A stretch of DNA of 64,000 nt from Candidatus Rokuibacteriota bacterium (GTDB taxonomy: Bacteria > Methylomirabilota > Methylomirabilia > Rokubacteriales > CSP1-6), in assembly GCA_003220435.1 (NCBI GenBank), contig QHSL01000072.1, positions 1 to 64,000 of the forward strand. Reading direction: 5' to 3'. The notes under the pieces were generated by a model. The model was not told where the DNA came from. It ran no database searches and saw nothing but the letters and a program-made list of their open reading frames with translations. This document shows positions 56,107 to 63,997 of this stretch, one piece after another. Position 1 is the stretch's first letter; each line of letters begins with the position of its first letter. A program made the position numbers and the translations under genes.

Positions 56107-57321
56107 ATGAAGACTCTGCGCGACAAATACTGCATCGTCGGCGTGGGCGAGACGGAGTACTCGCGCAGCTCCCGCCGCACGACGCGGGCCATGGCCGTCG
56201 AAGCCATCCGCAAGGCGATCATCGACGCCGGGCTCAAGGCGGCCGACGTGGACGGCATGCTCGACTACCAGGGCGGGGATTCGACGCTCGCCAACAGCGT
56301 CGCCTCCGACCTGGGGATCCGCTTCAACTTCTACATGGACGTGATGGGGGGCGGCTCCTCCACCGAGGCGCTGGTTGGTCTCGCGATGGGCGCGATCGAG
56401 GCCGGCATGTGCAATACCGTCGCCATCTATCGCTCCATGAACGGCTACTCGGAGTTCCGCATCGGCGGCACCGGCGCGCGGGCCGCCCAGCCAGTCCGCG
56501 GGCTCGATCTGGCCCAGGTGCCCTATGGAATGCGGAGCGCCGGCCAGAGCTTCGCGCCGACCTTCATGCGCCACATGTACGAGTACGGCACCACCTCCGA
56601 GCAGGTCGCCCACGTCCGGGTCGCCCACAGCAAGCACGCCTCGCAGAACCCCAAGGCGCTCCTGAAGGAGCGGGTGACGGTTCAGGACGTGCTCAACTCA
56701 CGCTGGATCGTCAAGCCGCTGCACCTGCTCGACTGCTGCCTCGAGACGGACAACGCGACGTGCATCATCGTGACCTCGGTGGAGCGCGCGCGCGACCTGA
56801 AGCCCCGGCCCGTCTACATCATGGGGGTCGCCGGCCGCGTGTCCAAGCCACGCCTGGACTTCCACTGGGCGCACGGCCCCATCTCGCGGGTGGCCGGCTA
56901 CTACGCCAAGGACATCGTGTTCCCGCAGGCCGGGATCACCCCCGAGGACATCGACGTCACCGGCTCCTACGACGCGTTCACCTTCACCACCATGCTGCAG
57001 CTCGAGGAGTACGGGTTCTGCAAGAAGGGCGAGGGCGGCGCGTACGTGTCGAGCGGAATCATCGAGCTCGGCGGCAAGCGCCCCAACAACACCTCCGGCA
57101 GCCACCTGTGCGAGGGCTACACCCACGGCATGTCCATGGTGATCGAGAACGTGCGCCAGCTTCGCGGGACCGTGGACGACTACTGCCCGCGCGCCGCCGA
57201 GGGCGTGCACACCTACGACTACTCCCCCGGCCGCTGCCGCCAGGTGAAGGACGCCGAGATCTCCATGAATCTCGGCTGGGCCATGCCCGCCACCGGCAGC
57301 GCCCTGATCATGCGCCGATGA
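56107..57321 (+). CDS. Thiolase-fold protein (SCP2-like acetyl-CoA acyltransferase)
   Basis: 404 aa from ATG 56107 after AAAGGAG. N-terminal IVGVGETEYSRSS is typical of SCP-x/thiolase-like proteins. Central SSTEALVGLAMGAIEAGMCNTVAIYRS lacks the usual acyl-accepting Cys at that position. The C-terminal His and Cys region appears as SGSHLCEGYTHGMSMVIE. Usually partnered with a DUF35 protein, as here. Role in acyl-CoA chain cleavage or condensation is inferred. Confidence 0.85.
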   Translation: MKTLRDKYCIVGVGETEYSRSSRRTTRAMAVEAIRKAIIDAGLKAADVDGMLDYQGGDSTLANSVASDLGIRFNFYMDVMGGGSSTEALVGLAMGAIEAGMCNTVAIYRSMNGYSEFRIGGTGARAAQPVRGLDLAQVPYGMRSAGQSFAPTFMRHMYEYGTTSEQVAHVRVAHSKHASQNPKALLKERVTVQDVLNSRWIVKPLHLLDCCLETDNATCIIVTSVERARDLKPRPVYIMGVAGRVSKPRLDFHWAHGPISRVAGYYAKDIVFPQAGITPEDIDVTGSYDAFTFTTMLQLEEYGFCKKGEGGAYVSSGIIELGGKRPNNTSGSHLCEGYTHGMSMVIENVRQLRGTVDDYCPRAAEGVHTYDYSPGRCRQVKDAEISMNLGWAMPATGSALIMRR

Positions 57322-57416
57322 TCGGTCTGACATCCCGTACAGGGCACGGCGGGGCACGGGCGTGGCGACAGCCCGGGATGCACGGCCCAGTGGGCCCTGT
57401 TCAATAGGAGCCCCTG

Positions 57417-57923
57417 ATGCCCCAACCCGTCCAGTACCGCGGCATGACGCTGATCGTTCCCGACAACGACAGCGAGTGGAAGGAATTCTACGAGCACGCC
57501 CGCGCCCACCGGCTCGTCGTACGCAAGTGCAACGCCTGCGGGCTGATGCGCTACCCGCCGACCCACGCCTGCCCGTGGTGCATGGACCTCGGGTGGACGT
57601 GGCAGGAGGTGTCCGGCCGCGGGACGATCTACTCCTACGAGATCGTCGCGCACGCGATCCAGCCGGGCTTCAAGGAGCTGACGCCGTACGCGGTGGTGCT
57701 GGTCGAGCTGGATGAGCAGCGCGGCCGGCCGACGGCCGACGAGGCGCTGCGGGTCATCGCCAATCTGGTCAAGCCGGACTTCACTCCGGAGCCGGAGGCG
57801 AACGTGGCGATCGGCAAGCGGGTGCGCGTGGTCTTCCAGGACCTGGCCGATCACATGGCGCTGCCCCAGTTCACGCTGACGGAGGAGCCCGCGCAAGGGC
57901 GGGTGTGGCGGCTGCCAGGGTGA
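57417..57923 (+). CDS. DUF35 OB-fold Zn-ribbon protein, partner of the thiolase-like protein
   Basis: 168 aa. The N-terminal rubredoxin-like Zn ribbon is RKCNACGLMRYPPTHACPWC. The C-terminal OB fold is GRGTIYSYEIVAHAIQPGF...IGKRVRVVF. Such proteins form complexes with thiolase-like enzymes and may channel acyl-CoA. Its stop overlaps the LLM oxidoreductase start (GTGA), so the three genes likely form one unit. Confidence 0.9.
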   Translation: MPQPVQYRGMTLIVPDNDSEWKEFYEHARAHRLVVRKCNACGLMRYPPTHACPWCMDLGWTWQEVSGRGTIYSYEIVAHAIQPGFKELTPYAVVLVELDEQRGRPTADEALRVIANLVKPDFTPEPEANVAIGKRVRVVFQDLADHMALPQFTLTEEPAQGRVWRLPG

Positions 57924-58927
57924 GATTCGGCCTCGGGCTCTCGGTCCAGCATCTGCCCGACGAGCCGCAGGCTGTGCGGTTCCGAGAGCACGTCGAGCAG
58001 GTCCGGCTCGCCCGCGCGGTCGGCTTCTCTTCCGTGTGGGCGAGCCAGCACTATCTCTCGGATCCCTTCACCTACTTCCAGCCGATTCCAACCCTCGCGC
58101 GCCTCGCCGCCGACGCCCGCGGCCTGACGCTGGGCACCGGCGTGCTGCTGCTTCCGCTCCATCATCCGGTCGATATCGCCGAGCAGCTCGCGACGCTCGA
58201 CGTGATCGCCGACGGGCGCCTGATCTGCGGCGTCGGCCTCGGCTACCGCGACGTCGAGAACACCGCGCTGGGACACGATCCCACGCAGCGCGTCGGTCGC
58301 CTCGTCGAGGGCCTCGAGGTCCTCGAGCGGCTGTGGAGCGGCGAGCCCGTCGACTACGAAGGGCGCCACTTCAGCCTGCGATCGGTCCGGATCTCGATGC
58401 GGCCGATGCAGAGCCCGCGCCCGCCCGTCTGGCTCGCCGCCAACAGCGACGCGGGTGTCCGGCGCGCGGCGCGTCTCGGCGACGCCTGGCTGATGAACCC
58501 GCACACCACGCTCCCGACGCTCGAGCGGCAGCTGGCGCTCTTCCGGAGCGAGCGGAGCGCACTCGGCCGGCCGGCGGCCATCGAGATCCCGCTGATCAAG
58601 GAATGCTACGTGGCCCCGGAGACCGCGACGGCCGTGTCCGAGGCGGCGCGGTTCGTCGGGCCGAAGTATCAGGCGTACCGACGGTGGGAACAGGACAAGG
58701 CGCTGCCCGCCGGGGAAACCTTCGATGGGAGCTTCGACGCGCTGGCGCGCGACCGGTTCCTCGTCGGCGACCCGGCGCGCATCGTCGACGAGATCGCCCG
58801 CTACCGCGAGCGGCTCGGCGTCACCATGATGATTTTTAGACTTCAGTGGCCGGGCATGGACCAGGATCGGGTGTTGCGCTCGATCCGGCTCCTCGGCCAG
58901 AAGGTTCTGCTGAAGTTTCTCGGCTAG
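57920..58927 (+). CDS. LLM-class flavin-dependent oxidoreductase
   Basis: 335 aa from GTG 57920 overlapping the DUF35 stop; GTG 57905 is an alternative. Luciferase-like barrel: VRFGLGLSVQ, FSSVWASQHYLSDPFTYFQPIP, LGTGVLLLPLHHPVDIAEQLATLDVIADGRLICGVGLGY. It belongs to the monooxygenase or F420 reductase group. With the thiolase and DUF35 genes it may act in degradation of an acyl-CoA or steroid-like compound. Its stop codon overlaps tail-to-tail with the CoA-transferase gene (CTAG). Confidence 0.87.
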   Translation: MRFGLGLSVQHLPDEPQAVRFREHVEQVRLARAVGFSSVWASQHYLSDPFTYFQPIPTLARLAADARGLTLGTGVLLLPLHHPVDIAEQLATLDVIADGRLICGVGLGYRDVENTALGHDPTQRVGRLVEGLEVLERLWSGEPVDYEGRHFSLRSVRISMRPMQSPRPPVWLAANSDAGVRRAARLGDAWLMNPHTTLPTLERQLALFRSERSALGRPAAIEIPLIKECYVAPETATAVSEAARFVGPKYQAYRRWEQDKALPAGETFDGSFDALARDRFLVGDPARIVDEIARYRERLGVTMMIFRLQWPGMDQDRVLRSIRLLGQKVLLKFLG

Positions 58928-59631
58928 CGCGGCTCGCGGGAGGCGCGAAGCCGGAACTCCCGCAGGTCGTCGGCGGCGCTCAGTCGCGCGCCGGTGAGCG
59001 CCTGAATCTCGTCGAGAGTCCAGCCCGGCGCGTGCTCCCGCAGCTTGAACCCTTGGGGGGTCAGCTCGAACAGGCCCAGATCGGTCACCACCAGCTTGAC
59101 GACGCCCGGCGCCGTGATGGGCAGGGTGCAGCGCTTGAGCAACCGCGGCTCGCCCTCGCGGGTCGTGTGCTCCAGCGCGACGAAGACGCGCTTGGCGCAC
59201 GCCGCCAGATCCATGGCTCCACCGATGCCACCGCCCTTGCGGCCGGGGACGCGCCAGTTGGCGAAGTCGCCGTTTTCCGCGACTTCGTAGGCCCCCATCA
59301 CCGTCACGTCCACCATCCCCTTGCGGATCAGGCCGAAGGAGTCGGCGTGATGGACGATGGCCATGCCGGGGACGGCCGTGACCTGCTGCCCTCCGGCGTT
59401 GACGAGATATCGGTCCGCGGTCTCCGCCGACGCCAGGGGACCGTAGCCGATCGCGCCGTTCTCGGAATGGAAGATCAGGCTCTTGCGGGGGTCGACGTAG
59501 TTGGAGCACAGGGTCGGCATCCCGACGCCCAGATTCACGATCCAACCGTCCTGGAACTCCATGGCCAACCGGTCGCACATGGCCTGTCGTGCCAGTCTCG
59601 GCTTCTCCGTCGTCGTCCGATGCTCAGACAT
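58924..59631 (-). CDS. 3-oxoacid CoA-transferase, subunit B
   Basis: 235 aa. Family I CoA-transferase beta subunit: catalytic Glu in FHSENGAIGYGP, GVGMPTLCSNYVDP, VMGAYEVAENGDFANW and GGIGGAMDLAACAKRVFVALEHT. It transfers CoA from a donor acyl-CoA to a 3-oxo acid via a glutamyl thioester. Last gene of a six-gene minus-strand operon, 7 nt after subunit A. Confidence 0.92.
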   Translation of the reverse strand: MSEHRTTTEKPRLARQAMCDRLAMEFQDGWIVNLGVGMPTLCSNYVDPRKSLIFHSENGAIGYGPLASAETADRYLVNAGGQQVTAVPGMAIVHHADSFGLIRKGMVDVTVMGAYEVAENGDFANWRVPGRKGGGIGGAMDLAACAKRVFVALEHTTREGEPRLLKRCTLPITAPGVVKLVVTDLGLFELTPQGFKLREHAPGWTLDEIQALTGARLSAADDLREFRLRASREPR

Positions 59632-59638
59632 CGACGTC

Positions 59639-60337
59639 TCAGTCCCAGATCCCGTCGGGCGGTATGCGCACCAGACGGTCCACGTAGACTCCCGGCACGT
59701 GGACCTGATCCGGGTCCAGCTCGCCGACCGGCACGATGTCGTTCTCCACTTCGACGATGGTGATGCGAGCGGCCATCGCCATGATCGGGTTGAAGTTGCG
59801 CTGGGTCAGACGGAACTGGAGATTCCCGAACGTGTCCGCCTTCCAGGCCCGGATGAACGCGTAGTCGGCGTGCAGCGGGTATTCCAGCACGTAGACCTTT
59901 CCGTCGATCTCGCGATGCTCTTTGCCCTCGGCGAGCTCGGTGCCCACGCTGGCCGGAGTGTAGAAGGCGCCGATGCCGGCGGCCGCGGCGCGAATCCGCT
60001 CGGCGAGCGTCCCCTGCGGGATCAGCTCGGCGTCGACCTCGCCGTTGTTGTACATCCGCACGAACGCCGTGACCTGCGAGGGATGGGGCGTCGCGGTGAA
60101 CGCGCAGCACATCTTCTTCACCTGCCCGGCGGCGATCAGCGTGCCCACGTCCACCTTGGCGTCCACGGTACCGGCGTTGTTGGAGATGCCGGTGAGGCCC
60201 TTGGCGCCCTGACGGTTCACCGCGGCCAGGAGGTTGCGCGGAATGCCGACGCCGCCGAAGCCCGGGGACATGAACACCGAGCCGTCCGGGACGTCCGCCA
60301 CGGCCTCATCGAAGGTCCGGTAGATCTTGTTCTTCAT
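59639..60337 (-). CDS. 3-oxoacid CoA-transferase, subunit A
   Basis: 232 aa. Alpha subunit with the Gly-rich loop SPGFGGVGIPRNLLAAV, NNAGTVDAKVDVGTLIAAGQVKKM and FYTPASVGTELAEGKEHREIDGK, GKVYVLEYPLHADYAFIRAWKADTFGN. Partners with the following gene. It starts 51 nt after the LigA-like stop and probably belongs to the same operon as the dioxygenase, which would link ring cleavage to acyl-CoA metabolism. Confidence 0.92.
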   Translation of the reverse strand: MKNKIYRTFDEAVADVPDGSVFMSPGFGGVGIPRNLLAAVNRQGAKGLTGISNNAGTVDAKVDVGTLIAAGQVKKMCCAFTATPHPSQVTAFVRMYNNGEVDAELIPQGTLAERIRAAAAGIGAFYTPASVGTELAEGKEHREIDGKVYVLEYPLHADYAFIRAWKADTFGNLQFRLTQRNFNPIMAMAARITIVEVENDIVPVGELDPDQVHVPGVYVDRLVRIPPDGIWD

Positions 60338-60388
60338 GCGACAGAGCCCGACGTTATGACGGCCCGGTCGGCGATGTCAACGGCTCGG

Positions 60389-60673
60389 CTAGAAATACTC
60401 GAAGGTGACGGGCTCGCGCTCCATCCGGAGCCGCAGGTCCGCCATGAAGACCAGATAGGGATGGGCGCCGCGGGCGAGGAGCGTGTCGCGGTCGCCCTGG
60501 ACCAGCGCGGCCGCGTCGGCGGCGGCGAGCCCGATCTCGCGTATGGCCGCGCCGGCGTCCTTCAGGAAGCGCGCGCGGAACCCGTCGTCGGACTTGAGCG
60601 CGAACAGACACCGGTTCAGCCGGTACGCGGACGCGGGGGGAAACCGGTAGTGGAGGGGCTCGCCTGCGCTCAC
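60389..60673 (-). CDS. LigA-like small subunit of a class III extradiol dioxygenase
   Basis: 94 aa from GTG 60673 overlapping the LigB-like stop (GTGA). Helical protein with YRLNRCLFALKSDDGFRARFLKD and GAHPYLVFMADLRLRME, matching the LigA alpha subunit of protocatechuate 4,5-dioxygenase type enzymes, which caps the active site. Immediate pairing with the LigB-like gene supports the call. Confidence 0.82.
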   Translation of the reverse strand: MSAGEPLHYRFPPASAYRLNRCLFALKSDDGFRARFLKDAGAAIREIGLAAADAAALVQGDRDTLLARGAHPYLVFMADLRLRMEREPVTFEYF

Positions 60674-61455
60674 AGCGCCCACTCGACGACGGCGTTGCCG
60701 TGATGCCACGAGGGCTCGTAGCAGTACACGTCTGCCTTCGCGTCACCGACGGCGCCCAGCACGACCGCCCACGTCCGGAGCTCGATGTTGCCCATCTTGT
60801 CCAGCTCCTCGCCGGTGACCGCGGCCAGCTCGCGGCCACGCCCCGCCCGAAGCGTGTCGAGCAGGCGGCGGTCGTACTCGAACTCCGGTGACGCGTACCG
60901 ATCGGTTCCCGGGAAGTGGGACATCCCGCCGGAGGCCATGAGCACCACGCGCTCGGAGCGTCCCTGCAGGATCGCCCCGAGCGCCCCGCCCCACTCGTAG
61001 CAGCGTCGGGGCGTGGGCTGGGGCGGCAGGTAGACGTTCACGTGGAGCGGGACGATCGGGAGCGACGGCTCCGGCATCGTGAAGTAGAGCGGGACGTAGA
61101 ACGCGTAGTCGAGCGGCGCCGACTGCGTGTAGCAGAGGTCGAAGCCCCGCTCGACCCCCTGCTCCACGATCGATCGCGCCAGAGGCTCGTGGATCGGGAA
61201 GCGGTAGCGATACTGACCGAACGTCCCGGCGCACTCGGCGCCCACGTACACCGCGAGCGCGGGGACCGCGTCGAGGAAGAACGCCTCGACGTGGTCCCCG
61301 GCGACGATCGCGATCGCGTCGGCGCGGAGCGCCTCGAGCCGCCGCTTGACGCGAGCGAAGGCGGCGTGCACGCGCAGCACGAGGTCGCGGTCCTCGGTCC
61401 CCGGCCGGGCCAGGAGCTGTGGCGTGTGGGCACAGGCGAAAGCGCCGACCAGCAT
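60670..61455 (-). CDS. LigB-like catalytic subunit of a class III extradiol dioxygenase
   Basis: 261 aa. Fe(II) His ligands in FACAHTPQLL (His10) and VAGDHVEAFF, and the catalytic His in ASGGMSHFPG; a C-terminal Glu/His region follows. The fold is that of LigB / gallate-type ring-cleaving enzymes. Substrate unknown, but the family cleaves catechol-like rings next to a hydroxyl. It lies 7 nt after the selenoprotein gene. Confidence 0.87.
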   Translation of the reverse strand: MLVGAFACAHTPQLLARPGTEDRDLVLRVHAAFARVKRRLEALRADAIAIVAGDHVEAFFLDAVPALAVYVGAECAGTFGQYRYRFPIHEPLARSIVEQGVERGFDLCYTQSAPLDYAFYVPLYFTMPEPSLPIVPLHVNVYLPPQPTPRRCYEWGGALGAILQGRSERVVLMASGGMSHFPGTDRYASPEFEYDRRLLDTLRAGRGRELAAVTGEELDKMGNIELRTWAVVLGAVGDAKADVYCYEPSWHHGNAVVEWAL

Positions 61456-61462
61456 CAGCGTC

Positions 61463-61981
61463 TCACGTGGTCAGTCTCCGCACGATCTCGTCGAAGGCTT
61501 TGTCGGCGAGCGCCCTCACCTCCTCGCGCGTCAGCGGCTGGATCGGGTGCGTCACCACGACCGCTCGATAGTCGGCGGCGCCGAGCGCCTCCGCCTGCGC
61601 CCGCGCCGCGCGGGTGAACTCGGACGAAATGACCGTCGCCACGGGAATGCCGTTGTCCTCGAAGAACACGCCGTCGTGCACACTGCACGTTGTGCACGAC
61701 CCTCAGTCGGCGAGCGCCTCGACGAGGACGTCGGTGGCGCCCACGATCTCCTGGCGGAGGCCGTCGGGCGCCGGGCGCGCGAACGTCGGCTTCTTCTTGC
61801 GGACGATGGCCTTCGCCTTCGTGCGCTCGCGCAGCAGTTCCTCGATGCGATCCAGGAGGTGGTTTCCCTTGGCCTTGGAGATGTCGAGCAGCGTGACGAC
61901 CTTGCCGTCGAGGCTCATCGGTCGCCGCGCCGTCTTGCGCGGGACGGCGACGGAGTCGGTGGGGTCGAGGTAATCGGACAT
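61463..61981 (-). CDS. UGSC-family selenoprotein (in-frame TGA read as selenocysteine)
   Basis: 172 aa if TGA at 61703-61705 is read as Sec. The two track ORFs (61703-61981 and 61463-61681) are in the same frame and join through ALAD-U-GSCTTCSVHDG. The UGSC (or CGSC) motif defines a known (seleno)protein family seen in metagenomes; most members have Cys. N-part: GKVVTLLDISKAKGNHLLDRIEELL. C-part: FFEDNGIPVATVISSEF, VVTHPIQPLTREEV. The Sec-x2-Cys pair suggests thiol/selenol redox chemistry like GrdB. Adjacent genes are LigB and a 353-aa partner. Confidence 0.85.
61674..61699 (-). promoter_or_regulatory. Predicted bacterial SECIS hairpin after the Sec codon
   Basis: Three nt after the TGA, a perfect 8-bp stem (TCGTGCAC / GTGCACGA) closes a 10-nt loop (AACGTGCAGT). 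Bacterial SECIS elements lie inside the coding sequence right after UGA and bind SelB. Position and strength fit, but the loop was not compared with known SECIS sequences. Confidence 0.6.
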
Positions 61982-61990
61982 GATGCCTCC

Positions 61991-63052
61991 TTACCTGGAA
62001 TGAACCGGCGCGTGGATCGGCCTGAACACGAGCGACGAGCCCTTGGAGAACGTCCAGCCCGGCACGATCGCCGAGAACCGACCGGCCAGCCCGCCCGCGA
62101 CCAGGAGCTTGATGTTGTCGGGCGTGCGGAACTTCGGGATCAGCGTGGTATCGCTCGACGGGTCGCCGAATTTCGCGAGGACGTGCTCGGGCAACCCCTC
62201 GCCCCCGTCGAGCCCCGGCCGCAGCGCGCACACCGGCCAGCGCAGGCGCTCGTGGAGCCAGCGGCGCACATCGGCCTTCTTCCAGCCGGCGTCACCGAAG
62301 ACCTTCGCGTGCTCGGGCGAGAGCACGAGCAGGGTGTCCCCCCAGTGCGTCATCCGGTGATGAGAGACGACCGCCATGCTGGCCGCCAGCGTCGGCAGCA
62401 GGTGCTCGGGCGTGCGGCTGTTGTGAGCGTAGACGCCGAGCGGCGCGTCGGCGGCCAGCACCGCGACCACGCTTTGGTCCGGCGCGAATCCGTGCTCGAC
62501 GGCAAGCGAGTCCCAGGGGCTCGCCTCCTCGTGCTCGCCGATGCAGTACGTGTAGCGTCCCGGGTGCGCCAGTGTCGACATGCTGACGACGCCGGGCCGG
62601 GCGCCGCCCAGGTTGACGCAGATGAGCCGCACCGCGCGACCGATCGTCGCGTTGGCGCGCCAGCCCGGGCCGAACACCCCGGCGCCCGAGTTGATCTCGA
62701 GCTGGGCGCGGATCGGGCCGTTCACGATCACGAGCGGCGACGGGGCGTTGGTGGTCGCGGAGACGCCGTGCAGATCGAACGCCTCGTCGCAGGCAGCGTC
62801 GATCGCGGCGATGACGACCGGGAGATATTCGGGACGGCAGCCTGCCATCACGGCGTTGATCGCGATCTTCTCGACAGTCGCGCGGCCGTAGTTGGGCGGA
62901 ACCAGCGCGACCAGCTCGTCGCCGGGGCGCCCCGAGGCCGCGATCGCCCGGTCGACGCGGGCGCGCGTCGGCGGGACGACCGGCAGGCCGTCGGTCACGC
63001 CACGGGCGTAGAGCTCCTCGATCGCATCGGCATCCACGTCTGGGACGGACAT
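61991..63052 (-). CDS. Conserved protein of unknown function, operon partner of the UGSC selenoprotein
   Basis: 353 aa from ATG 63052; the longer track ORF runs into the inverted repeat. No signal peptide. Notable segments: TDGLPVVPPTRARVDRAI, VPPNYGRATVEKIAINAVMAGCRPEYLPVVIAAIDAA, NAPSPLVIVNGPIRAQLEINSGAGVFGPG, RYTYCIGEHEEASPWDSL. The pattern indicates one globular enzyme-like domain. It starts the operon and ends 9 nt before the selenoprotein start, so the two likely work together. I cannot name a reaction. Confidence 0.82.
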   Translation of the reverse strand: MSVPDVDADAIEELYARGVTDGLPVVPPTRARVDRAIAASGRPGDELVALVPPNYGRATVEKIAINAVMAGCRPEYLPVVIAAIDAACDEAFDLHGVSATTNAPSPLVIVNGPIRAQLEINSGAGVFGPGWRANATIGRAVRLICVNLGGARPGVVSMSTLAHPGRYTYCIGEHEEASPWDSLAVEHGFAPDQSVVAVLAADAPLGVYAHNSRTPEHLLPTLAASMAVVSHHRMTHWGDTLLVLSPEHAKVFGDAGWKKADVRRWLHERLRWPVCALRPGLDGGEGLPEHVLAKFGDPSSDTTLIPKFRTPDNIKLLVAGGLAGRFSAIVPGWTFSKGSSLVFRPIHAPVHSR

Positions 63053-63082
63053 AGGCCAGAGGCTAACACAGCCGTCGGCAGC

Positions 63083-63232
63083 TGGATCGGACCGGGTGTG
63101 GGCGGGGTCTGGCGACCACGCGGCACGCGCTCGCTGCTCCGCGGTGGCTGGGCTCCATCCGGGCGCGCGGCACCGAGCTGTTCCCTCGGCGGGAACGAGT
63201 CGCCAGACCCTGCCCACACCCGGTCCGATCCA
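63083..63232. repeat. Long inverted-repeat element, IR2
   Basis: Arms 63083-63115 and 63200-63232 (33 nt each) are complementary with one G/T position. The sequence TGGATCGGACCGGGTGTGGG begins the left arm. The 84-nt centre shares CTGGGCTCCATCCGGG, ACGCGGCAC and GCGCGGC blocks with IR1, read in the opposite orientation. It lies just upstream of the selenoprotein operon, so it could be in its leader RNA or be an upstream end. Confidence 0.75.
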
Positions 63233-63282
63233 CTGCCGGTTGCTGATTCTGAGTGAGCTTGACGAGGCTTGGGGCCTTCGGG

Positions 63283-63690
63283 TCAGCGGGAAGTGCTGGA
63301 ACCGGCGAAGGCGGAGGTCGTCGGGCCGGCGGCGTCGATGACCGGCCCTACGTAACCGTTGCGGTGGAGGACGGCCACGAGCAGACCGATCAGCAGCACC
63401 AGGGTCAGCACGCCGGCACCGGCGTGCCGATAGCAGCGCCGGAACCGGAGAACTCCCGCCGCGAAGATCGTGACCGCCAGCACGCTGGCGAGCGCGGGAG
63501 CGATCGCGCCCAGGCGATCGAGCCGCCACGCGACGACGCCGAGGAGCAGCAGGCCCAGCGTGCCGAGCGTGGTGAAGCCCGGCAGCACGTGGTGATACTC
63601 GGTCTCCGGCGGAAGCATGAGCATCTTCCGGCAGAGCCGCCGCTGCCGCGCCTCTTCGGGGGTCTCCGACTGCCAGAGCACGAGCCGCAT
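63283..63690 (-). CDS. Small membrane protein of unknown function
   Basis: 135 aa. Three hydrophobic segments (TTLGTLGLLLLGVVAWRLD, IAPALASVLAVTIFAAGVL, GVLTLVLLIGLLVAVL) with a cytoplasmic-type basic, Cys-containing N-terminus (RRLCRKMLMLPPETEYHH). Not recognised. Confidence 0.55.
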   Translation of the reverse strand: MRLVLWQSETPEEARQRRLCRKMLMLPPETEYHHVLPGFTTLGTLGLLLLGVVAWRLDRLGAIAPALASVLAVTIFAAGVLRFRRCYRHAGAGVLTLVLLIGLLVAVLHRNGYVGPVIDAAGPTTSAFAGSSTSR

Positions 63691-63862
63691 TTGCCCTTCA
63701 AAGCTGCAAAAGACGCACCCGACAACGGCACGTCGCCAAGTGCGCGGAATTTCGGGGGGCTGGCGGCCGACGACGTACCGGAGCGAGGTCGGGATCGACT
63801 CCGGACTGGCCGGCTGGTCAGAAACTGACGGCGGGGTTTCCGGATTTGGGCTTCGGCGGAGG

Positions 63863-63997
63863 CTATTCCTCCTCGACGGACATCAACTGCGCTGGAGGTA
63901 GGGGTTCGGAGTACGGCGCAAGACGGGACGCCACGACTTCGAGTGCCCCGAGCGTGAGCAAGAACAGCACGACCACGAACAGGATCAATCCACGCAT
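63863..63997 (-). CDS. Short single-helix membrane peptide, 44 aa
   Basis: Too short for the ORF track. ATG 63997, TAG at 63863. One hydrophobic helix (LILFVVVLFLLTLGALEVVA) and an acidic end (LMSVEEE). Its ribosome-binding site is beyond the window edge. The gap to the previous gene (63691-63862) shows nothing recognisable. Confidence 0.45.
   Translation of the reverse strand: MRGLILFVVVLFLLTLGALEVVASRLAPYSEPLPPAQLMSVEEE

Noticed and set aside
53454-56258. 934-aa ORF on the minus strand opposite uvrA
   Set aside because: Antisense shadow of a high-GC gene; low-complexity R/A/D/L-rich translation with no domains.
59501-60703. 400-aa plus-strand ORF opposite the CoA-transferase genes
   Set aside because: Antisense of catalytically complete CoA-transferase subunits.
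61703-61981. A 92-aa protein ending at TGA 61703 as a stand-alone gene
   Set aside because: The frame continues with conserved GSCTTCSVHDG residues and a hairpin, fitting selenocysteine instead of a stop.
61346-63256. 636-aa plus-strand ORF opposite the selenoprotein operon
   Set aside because: Shadow of four real minus-strand genes; no domains.
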